The notes beneath the pieces were generated by a model, which saw only the letters and a list, made by a program, of their open reading frames with translations, had not been told where the DNA came from and did no database searches. From an uncultured Lachnospiraceae bacterium (GTDB lineage Bacteria; Bacillota_A; Clostridia; Lachnospirales; Lachnospiraceae): 9,315 nucleotides of DNA. This document shows, piece after piece, positions 1 through 4,549 of this stretch. How positions within the stretch are numbered: position 1 is the stretch's first letter; the number at the start of each line of letters is the position of its first letter. The stretch covers positions 1-9,315 of the forward strand of contig USPJ01000026.1 in the NCBI GenBank assembly GCA_900556645.1. Direction: 5' to 3'. Made by a program: the position numbers and the translations under genes.

Positions 1-189
1 GATACGGTGGTTTCCTGTGGAGAAGATACAGCTTCGATTCTGGCAGCAATGGAACAGGCAGAAAAGAGGAAGGGACTTTCTTCGGATCAAACCTTTGGAG
101 ACGGTAAGACTTCAGAACGGATAACAGAGATTATAAAAAAATTTTTGGCACAAAAGGAAATCAGGCAGAAGAGGTTTTATGATGTATAG
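1..189 (+). CDS. C-terminal fragment of a probable UDP-N-acetylglucosamine 2-epimerase (5' end outside window)
   Basis: The reading frame is open from base 1, so the gene begins upstream and only about 62 C-terminal residues are visible. They read DTVVSCGEDTASILAAM, then a helix, then FGDGKTSERITEIIKKF. The pattern 'GDG-K-x-S-E-R-I-x-x-I' near the C-terminus, after a 'V-x-x-G-x-D-x-x-x-I' stretch, is typical of the nucleotide-binding half of UDP-GlcNAc 2-epimerases (WecB/NeuC type) and of related GT-B fold enzymes. These cytoplasmic enzymes convert UDP-GlcNAc to UDP-ManNAc or ManNAc for surface polysaccharide synthesis. The last 11 bases overlap the response-regulator gene, so the two are probably read from one transcript. 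A GT-B glycosyltransferase cannot be excluded because the catalytic part is missing. The family call is from memory of motifs and is moderate in strength. Confidence 0.5.
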   Translation, partial: DTVVSCGEDTASILAAMEQAEKRKGLSSDQTFGDGKTSERITEIIKKFLAQKEIRQKRFYDV

Positions 190-853
190 AATATTAATCG
201 TAGAAGATGATGAGATTATAGCCAGAAGTATTCAGGAACATTTGCAGGCATGGAATTACGAAGTGTACCGGATTCAGGATTTTTCACAGGTCATGGCAGA
301 GTTTGCAGCAGTCCAGCCCCAGTTGGTGCTGATGGACATTACCCTGCCCTTTTTCAATGGGTATCACTGGTGCAGTGAAATCCGCAAGGTTTCTCAGGTG
401 CCGGTGGTGTTTCTTTCCTCTGCTTCGGATAATATGAATATTGTTATGGCGGTAAATATGGGAGCGGATGATTTTATCGCAAAGCCTTTTGATATGGATG
501 TTCTTACGGTAAAGATTCAGGCTTTACTGCGGAGAAGTTATGATTTTGCAGGAACCAGCAGTATTTTAGAGCATAAAGGGGTCATGCTGAATATCACGGA
601 GGCAACGCTTACATATCAGGAGGAAAAAATAGAACTGACTAAAAATGATTTAAAGATTTTGCAGGTTCTGATGGAAAATAAAGAAAAAGTAGTATCCCGG
701 GATACGCTGATGACAAAGCTTTGGGAAAGTGATGATTATGTGGACGAAAATACCCTTTCCGTCAATGTGAACCGTCTGCGGAAAAAGCTGGAGTCCATAG
801 GGATAGAGGAGTTTATTATTACGAAGAAAGGAATCGGTTATCGTCTGGGATGA
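179..853 (+). CDS. bceR: OmpR/PhoB-family response regulator, BceR type
   Basis: This is a cytoplasmic transcription activator expected to be phosphorylated by the kinase encoded next. Counting from the first ATG, residues 1-120 form a receiver domain: acidic pocket E9/D10/D11, phospho-acceptor D53 (in LVLMDITLP), S80/S81 and the conserved lysine K102 in the FIAKPF motif. Residues of about 130-224 form a winged-helix DNA-binding domain (ELTKNDLKILQVLMEN, then NVNRLRKKLE and the IITKKGIGYRL wing). Length 224 aa is normal. Two adjacent ATGs are possible. The second (182) gives MYRILIVEDD and sits 7 nt after the GAGG ribosome site, against 4 nt for the first, so it may be the real start. The gene overlaps the upstream enzyme gene and shares a 4-nt ATGA overlap with the kinase gene. 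The BceR-type assignment rests on the partner kinase, the linked BceAB genes and a matching operator upstream of bceA. Confidence 0.88.
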   Translation: MMYRILIVEDDEIIARSIQEHLQAWNYEVYRIQDFSQVMAEFAAVQPQLVLMDITLPFFNGYHWCSEIRKVSQVPVVFLSSASDNMNIVMAVNMGADDFIAKPFDMDVLTVKIQALLRRSYDFAGTSSILEHKGVMLNITEATLTYQEEKIELTKNDLKILQVLMENKEKVVSRDTLMTKLWESDDYVDENTLSVNVNRLRKKLESIGIEEFIITKKGIGYRLG

Positions 854-1839
854 AAGTTTTTATCTACTATATAAAACGGAATATAGGCTGGATAGCTGCA
901 ACCTTGCTGACTCTGTTTGCCATGTGCATCATTATGGAGTTAAACGGTGTGGCTTTTTCTGAATGGATTTATGGCGGAGTAATCTGCCTTTTTTTGGTGC
1001 TTGTTATCGGCGGTATTGATTTTTTCCGGTATTATAACAGACACCGGGAGCTTATAAAAATGCAGAAGGTTATTAAAATATCGGTGGATGCCTTGAGTAT
1101 GCCGGGAGACCAGATAGAGGAAGATTACCAGACGTTACTTCAACTGGTACATGAGGATAAAGTAAAGGCTGTCAATGATTTGGAAAACCGCAGAAAGGAT
1201 TTGATGGAGTATTATACCATGTGGGTGCATCAGATTAAGACCCCCATTGCCGCCATGCAGCTTTTATTGCAATCGGAGGATACACCAAAAAACCGAGAAG
1301 CAGCGGAGGAGCTGTTCCGCATAGAGCAATATGTAAAAATGGCGTTACAGTACACCCGTCTGGATTCGGAGACAACGGATTTTCTGATTCAAAGATACAA
1401 TCTGGATGACATTGTGCGGGAGGCAGTTCGCTGTTATGCGAGACTGTTTATTCGGAAAAAAATTTCCCTGAATTATCAGCCTTTGCAGGTGCAGGTTTTA
1501 ACGGATGAAAAATGGCTGGAGTTTGTGATAGAACAGGTGCTTTCCAATGCAGTAAAATACACCCCGAAGGGGAGCGTATCTATTTATATGGAGGGCAGCA
1601 GTACCCTTGTGATTGAGGATACGGGAATTGGAATCCGTAAGGAGGATTTACCACGGGTCTGTGAAAAGGGCTATACCGGCTATAACGGACATACAGATAA
1701 ACGTTCCACCGGAATCGGGTTGTATCTGAGCAAGCGGATTTTGGAAAAGCTGTCTCACACCATTGAAATTGAATCAGAGATGGGCGTGGGAACCAGGGTG
1801 AAAATTGGGTTGATTACGAAGGAGAAAATACATGAATAA
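850..1839 (+). CDS. bceS: Intramembrane-sensing histidine kinase, BceS type
   Basis: A 329-aa sensor kinase. Two membrane helices (about residues 11-31 and 39-59) are separated by only about 8 residues, so there is almost no extracellular sensor domain. This is the hallmark of intramembrane-sensing kinases that take their signal from a partner BceAB transporter. The HisKA helix carries H127 in MWVHQIKTPIAAM. The ATPase part shows the N box (EQVLSNAVKYTP, N233), the G1 box (DTGIGI, 257-262), GYTGYNGHT as the lid region, and the G2 box (STGIGLYL, from 286). Translation is coupled to bceR through the ATGA overlap. The C-terminus ends normally (GVGTRVKIGLITKEK), so the cassette inserted after it has not visibly cut the protein. 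In this family the kinase phosphorylates BceR when the transporter handles peptide antibiotics such as bacitracin or lantibiotics; the actual inducer here is unknown. Confidence 0.9.
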   Translation: MKVFIYYIKRNIGWIAATLLTLFAMCIIMELNGVAFSEWIYGGVICLFLVLVIGGIDFFRYYNRHRELIKMQKVIKISVDALSMPGDQIEEDYQTLLQLVHEDKVKAVNDLENRRKDLMEYYTMWVHQIKTPIAAMQLLLQSEDTPKNREAAEELFRIEQYVKMALQYTRLDSETTDFLIQRYNLDDIVREAVRCYARLFIRKKISLNYQPLQVQVLTDEKWLEFVIEQVLSNAVKYTPKGSVSIYMEGSSTLVIEDTGIGIRKEDLPRVCEKGYTGYNGHTDKRSTGIGLYLSKRILEKLSHTIEIESEMGVGTRVKIGLITKEKIHE

Positions 1840-1842
1840 CCG

Positions 1843-1871
1843 TTGACAACTATCAATTGATAGTATATCCT
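1843..1871 (+). promoter_or_regulatory. Promoter of the toxin-antitoxin cassette
   Basis: A perfect -35 box TTGACA (1843-1848) and a -10 box TATCCT (1866-1871) are separated by exactly 17 nt, starting only 3 nt after the bceS stop codon. The predicted transcription start is near 1878. The strong consensus gives the cassette its own transcription, independent of bceRS. The spacer holds a palindrome, listed separately. Confidence 0.8.
1849..1864. promoter_or_regulatory. 16-bp perfect palindrome, probable autoregulatory operator
   Basis: ACTATCAATTGATAGT is self-complementary over all 16 bases and occupies 1849-1864, that is, 16 of the 17 spacer bases between the -35 and -10 boxes. A protein bound here would occlude RNA polymerase. 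MqsA/HigA-type antitoxins with a helix-turn-helix bind palindromes in their own promoter, and the antitoxin at 2328-3374 has such a domain. That it binds this site is an inference. Confidence 0.75.
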
Positions 1872-1884
1872 AAAAGTAGAAAAT

Positions 1885-2310
1885 ATGAAAGGGGAGAGAG
1901 TTATAAAACTGACACCTATACGTTCAGAAAAGAAAATGGTAGAAGATTTTCTGATAGAATTACATGAGATTCTGCATAATCCCAAGTTCCATATAGATAC
2001 AGATTTTATTTTTATCTGTAAGAAGAAAGCATCTGAGTCGGAAGAGTATTCCACACCATATACAATGATGGAGTTAGAGTTTGATACTTCGGATGTTCTA
2101 CAGGTTTTGGACACATTAACGATAGAGGATTATTCGGAATCTTTATTTGATAAAGATAATGATAATCCACCTATTCTATATGTTTTTGGAAAGGTTATTC
2201 AGGAGAAAGAAGTTTATATAAAACTTAAAATTAGAAAGGCAGAATCGGGAATGATAGTGTGTGTGTCATTTCATTATGCCCGCCATAAAATGACTTATCC
2301 ATATAGGTAA
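1885..2310 (+). CDS. Probable MqsR/RelE-like mRNA interferase toxin of a Panacea-type toxin-antitoxin pair
   Basis: A small basic-ended protein, 141 aa from the ATG at 1885. The C-terminal half has the strand-rich pattern VFGKVIQEKEVYIKLKIR (about 100-117) followed by VCVSFHYARHKMTYPYR (125-141). This resembles the end of MqsR/RelE-fold ribonuclease toxins, where a 'vYiKl' strand is followed by a 'vISFH' strand and basic and tyrosine residues. The fold call is from motif memory, not an alignment. Position supports it strongly: the gene directly follows an autoregulated promoter and precedes an MqsA-like antitoxin gene by 17 nt, in the toxin-first order of mqsRA and higBA. The start is doubtful: the ATG at 1885 has no ribosome site and lies about 7 nt from the predicted transcript start. 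A good site (AAAGGGGAG, 1888-1896) precedes an in-frame ATA at 1903. By hand count bases 2101-2160 are 30% GC, against 55% in 4201-4260 of bceA. It could instead be an uncharacterised toxin fold. Confidence 0.6.
   Translation: MKGERVIKLTPIRSEKKMVEDFLIELHEILHNPKFHIDTDFIFICKKKASESEEYSTPYTMMELEFDTSDVLQVLDTLTIEDYSESLFDKDNDNPPILYVFGKVIQEKEVYIKLKIRKAESGMIVCVSFHYARHKMTYPYR
1888..1898 (+). promoter_or_regulatory. Shine-Dalgarno-like sequence inside the annotated toxin ORF
   Basis: AAAGGGGAGAG is the only strong ribosome-site candidate for the toxin, but it lies downstream of the first in-frame ATG (1885). From GGGGAG (ending 1896) there are 6 nt to an in-frame ATA (1903) and 12 nt to an in-frame CTG (1909). 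Either translation starts at a rare codon here, giving a protein beginning (M)KLTPIRSEKK, or it starts near-leaderless at 1885. Both would keep toxin output low relative to the antitoxin, which has AGGAGG at ideal spacing. Confidence 0.45.
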
Positions 2311-2327
2311 TATGAGGAGGAAAGGAA

Positions 2328-3374
2328 ATGTCGAAGGATATTTTAATCAAAAAAGTAAAAATGACTTGCCCGTTGTGTGATAAGGAACATGAAGTGGAAG
2401 AGAGAAAACGGGAAGCAACGATAACCATAAAAGGAAAAAAGATTTCCTATGAAGAAATATATTATTTTTGTGAAAACAGTGAAGAAGAGGAAAATGAGTT
2501 CGTACCGGGCAAAATAAATGACAAAAATCTGTTAAATGCCAGAAATGCATATCGAAAGGATATGGGTCTGTTGACATCTGATGAAATAGCAGAAATCCGG
2601 AAAAATTATGGACTTTCCCAGAGCGATTTTTCAAATTTGCTGGGGTGGGGCGAGGTTACGGTTACGCGATATGAAAGTAAGAGTATTCAAGATGAAGCCT
2701 ATGATAATATGATGAGAATTGTACGGGACAATCCTATGGAGGCGTATCATTTTCTTCAAAAAAATAAAGATAGATTTACGGAAGAAAAGTATTCTGTTAT
2801 CAAGAAGAGAATTGTTGAAAATATTAACAGCTATGGGAAGGAGTATCTAAAACGGCAGAGTTTGGAAAGTACTTACATTATGTATCAAGAACCATGCGAG
2901 GAAAATGGGTTTCAGCAGTTGGATATAGATAAGATTGAAAGCATGATTTCCTATTTTGCAAAACAGATACCGGGATTATATAAAGTACTGTTGATGAAAT
3001 TACTTTGGTATGCAGATGCACAAAGTTATAAACAGTATGGGAGAGCCATTACCGGTCTGGTATACCGCCATCAAGGAATGGGAGCGTTGCCAATCGGTCA
3101 TTACAAGCTGTTGGATTTGGAAAATGTCATTGTTGTGGAGGAAGAAGGACACGAAACAAATAGTGTGATGTACCATATCATGCCAAATAAAAAATTAGAT
3201 ATGAAAAGATTTTCTCAGCAGGAAATGGATGTAATAAACGGGGTAGTGAAAAAGTTTAAGAATTATACCGGAACAAAAATAGCGGAATACATGCATCAGG
3301 AAAAGGCTTATCTGAATACAGAAGATAAAGAGATTATTTCCTTTAAATGGGCAAAGGAGTTGAGGAAGTTTTAG
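2328..3374 (+). CDS. Panacea-domain antitoxin with MqsA/YgiT zinc-finger and helix-turn-helix domains
   Basis: A 348-aa three-part protein. Residues 1-55 are a YgiT/MqsA-like zinc-finger region with C14-P-L-C17 and C48; the usual fourth cysteine is absent (C48-E-N-S). Residues of about 82-120 are an Xre/MqsA-type helix-turn-helix (LTSDEIAEIRK, GLSQSDFSNLLGWGEVTVTRYES), expected to bind the promoter palindrome. Residues of about 215-348 match the Panacea (DUF4065, SocA-like) domain: KVLLMKLLWYADAQSYKQYG, then TGLVYRHQGMGALP, and a final FKWAKELRKF. Panacea domains are known as promiscuous neutralising domains of toxin-antitoxin pairs, so this part probably masks the toxin encoded just upstream. 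The ribosome site AGGAGG (2315-2320) lies 7 nt before the ATG and is much stronger than anything before the toxin gene. The gene is probably autoregulated through 1849-1864. The domain calls are confident; direct binding to the upstream protein is inferred. Confidence 0.85.
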   Translation: MSKDILIKKVKMTCPLCDKEHEVEERKREATITIKGKKISYEEIYYFCENSEEEENEFVPGKINDKNLLNARNAYRKDMGLLTSDEIAEIRKNYGLSQSDFSNLLGWGEVTVTRYESKSIQDEAYDNMMRIVRDNPMEAYHFLQKNKDRFTEEKYSVIKKRIVENINSYGKEYLKRQSLESTYIMYQEPCEENGFQQLDIDKIESMISYFAKQIPGLYKVLLMKLLWYADAQSYKQYGRAITGLVYRHQGMGALPIGHYKLLDLENVIVVEEEGHETNSVMYHIMPNKKLDMKRFSQQEMDVINGVVKKFKNYTGTKIAEYMHQEKAYLNTEDKEIISFKWAKELRKF

Positions 3375-3619
3375 AAAAATGTTTAAATGAAATTACATCA
3401 GCAATTTCATTAGTAGGAGCATATATTACAATATTTAATGTCATAGGTAGTTTATGCATTACTTTTAAAGTAAAACAAAATACTAAAAAAGCGGAAAAAC
3501 ATTGGAGAGAATGTATATTGAATAATAATGTATCTTATAAGGATATGGTTCAATGTGTTTATTATGGAGGAAGAGATTTTGAACACAAATTTTTGTCAAA
3601 TATAAAGAAATTATCTTAG
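3347..3619 (+). CDS. Hypothetical small protein with one predicted membrane helix (AT-rich)
   Basis: I do not recognise this 90-aa ORF. The first ATG (3347) lies inside the last 28 bases of the antitoxin gene in another frame and has no ribosome site before it. A GGAG/GAGGAAG stretch lies inside the ORF (3356-3368), but no ATG, GTG or TTG follows it in frame at a useful distance. Residues of about 18-40 (AISLVGAYITIFNVIGSLCI) form a likely membrane helix, followed by a basic stretch (KVKQNTKKAEK) and a soluble tail. Hand-counted GC over 3421-3600 is 43 of 180 bases (24%), clearly lower than the flanking genes, which suggests foreign origin. It shares the cassette transcript and ends just before its terminator. 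It could be a third cassette protein, a decaying remnant of an earlier insertion, or a chance ORF in AT-rich DNA. Confidence 0.4.
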   Translation: MGKGVEEVLEKCLNEITSAISLVGAYITIFNVIGSLCITFKVKQNTKKAEKHWRECILNNNVSYKDMVQCVYYGGRDFEHKFLSNIKKLS

Positions 3620-3656
3620 ATAATGAGAAAAAATAAATCTTAACATATAACACCCA

Positions 3657-3676
3657 ATCTTACAAAACTGTAAGAT
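3657..3676. promoter_or_regulatory. BceR-type operator upstream of bceA
   Basis: ATCTTACA-AAAC-TGTAAGAT is an inverted repeat with perfect 8-bp arms and a 4-nt spacer. Its core TTACA-N4-TGTAA matches the TNACA-N4-TGTAA consensus known for BceR-like regulators of Firmicutes. It lies about 50 bp upstream of the -10 box of bceA, a plausible activator position. A further half-site TGTAAG recurs at 3689-3694, exactly 20 bp after the right arm. This ties the regulator at 179-853 to the transporter despite the intervening cassette. Confidence 0.82.
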
Positions 3677-3681
3677 ACGCC

Positions 3682-3724
3682 GGGAAAATGTAAGCCAAAG
3701 AAATGGCAGACATTTTCCCTTTTT
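3682..3724 (+). terminator. Rho-independent terminator closing the toxin-antitoxin cassette
   Basis: A 10-bp outer stem GGGAAAATGT (3682-3691) pairs with ACATTTTCCC (3710-3719). It encloses a small internal loop (AA/AG) and an inner stem GCCA (3694-3697)/TGGC (3704-3707) with an AAGAAA loop. Five T residues follow directly (3720-3724). There is no A tract before the hairpin, so it should act only on + strand transcription. Its 3' half overlaps the likely -35 region of the bceA promoter. Confidence 0.8.
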
Positions 3725-3732
3725 GTTATACT
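3703..3732 (+). promoter_or_regulatory. Promoter of bceAB, weak -35, probably activator dependent
   Basis: The -10 box TATACT (3727-3732) is good. The best -35 candidate is ATGGCA (3703-3708, 18-nt spacing, 4 of 6 consensus), inside the upstream terminator hairpin. The predicted start near 3739 leaves an untranslated leader of about 43 nt ending in AGGAGG (3771-3776), 5 nt before the bceA ATG. A weak -35 with an operator upstream fits activation by phosphorylated BceR. Confidence 0.6.
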
Positions 3733-3781
3733 GACCGTAGAAAATAAAACAGACGCGTCATATATCAAACAGGAGGCTATC

Positions 3782-4549
3782 ATGGCAATATTAGAAGTAA
3801 ACAATTTAAAGAAAATTTATACCACAAGATTCTCAGGCAATCAGGTGCAGGCACTTTCCAATCTGAGCTTTTCCGTGGAGGAAGGAGAATATGTGGCAAT
3901 CATGGGAGAATCCGGTTCGGGAAAAACGACGCTTTTGAATATTCTGGCGTCCTTGGATAAGCCAACCAGCGGAGAGGTTCTCTTAAACGGTAAAAATATC
4001 GTAGATATCAAGGAAAAAGAAATTTCAGCTTTCCGAAGAGAAAATCTGGGTTTTGTATTTCAGGACTTTAATCTGTTGGATAACTTTTCCTTAAAGGATA
4101 ACATCTTTCTTCCGCTGGTGCTGTCGGGAATGGAATATCCTGAAATGGAGAAACGTATCCGTCCCATTGCTGCAAAGCTGGGAATACAGGAGCTTTTGGA
4201 GAAGTATCCGTATGAGGTTTCCGGCGGACAAAAGCAGAGAGCAGCAGTGGCAAGGGCATTGATTAACCGTCCCCAGTTGATACTGGCAGATGAGCCTACC
4301 GGAGCTTTGGACTCCAAGGCGGCAGACGGGTTGCTGCATTTGTTCAATGAGATTAACGAGGATGGACAGACGATTCTGATGGTAACTCACAGTACCAAGG
4401 CGGCAAGCCATGCAAAAAGGGTTCTTTTTATCAAAGACGGAGAAGTATTCCATCAGCTGTATCGTGGAAATATGAGCAATGAAGAGCTTTATGTAAAAAT
4501 TTCCGACACCCTGACCATGTTGACGACAGGTGGTGAGAACCATGAGTAA
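3782..4549 (+). CDS. bceA: ABC transporter ATP-binding protein, BceA type
   Basis: A 255-aa cytoplasmic ATPase that powers a BceAB-type transporter for resistance to and sensing of cell-wall-active peptide antibiotics. All catalytic motifs are present: Walker A GESGSGKT (42-49), Q-loop Q94 in FVFQDFNLLD, signature VSGGQ (146-150), Walker B LILADEP with catalytic E171, D-loop GALDSKA, and H-loop H203 in MVTHS. Spacing fits the MacB/LolD-like ATPases to which BceA belongs. The C-terminal extension after about residue 225 (LYRGNMSNEELYVKISDTLTML) is typical of the Bce/Vra group. The gene follows the BceR-type operator and overlaps the permease gene by 8 nt, with the permease ribosome site inside the bceA 3' end. 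The substrate (bacitracin, lantibiotic or other peptide) cannot be told from the ATPase. Confidence 0.92.
   Translation: MAILEVNNLKKIYTTRFSGNQVQALSNLSFSVEEGEYVAIMGESGSGKTTLLNILASLDKPTSGEVLLNGKNIVDIKEKEISAFRRENLGFVFQDFNLLDNFSLKDNIFLPLVLSGMEYPEMEKRIRPIAAKLGIQELLEKYPYEVSGGQKQRAAVARALINRPQLILADEPTGALDSKAADGLLHLFNEINEDGQTILMVTHSTKAASHAKRVLFIKDGEVFHQLYRGNMSNEELYVKISDTLTMLTTGGENHE

Noticed and set aside
1755..1842. Truncation of bceS by the cassette
   Set aside because: The kinase keeps all ATPase boxes and a normal C-terminal end after the G2 box, so there is no sign of a cut.
1840..3781. Insertion sequence or transposase remnants around the cassette
   Set aside because: No transposase-like ORF, terminal inverted repeats or clear target-site duplication was seen. 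Only the 10-bp GTAGAAAATA match was found, and it is reported separately as weak.
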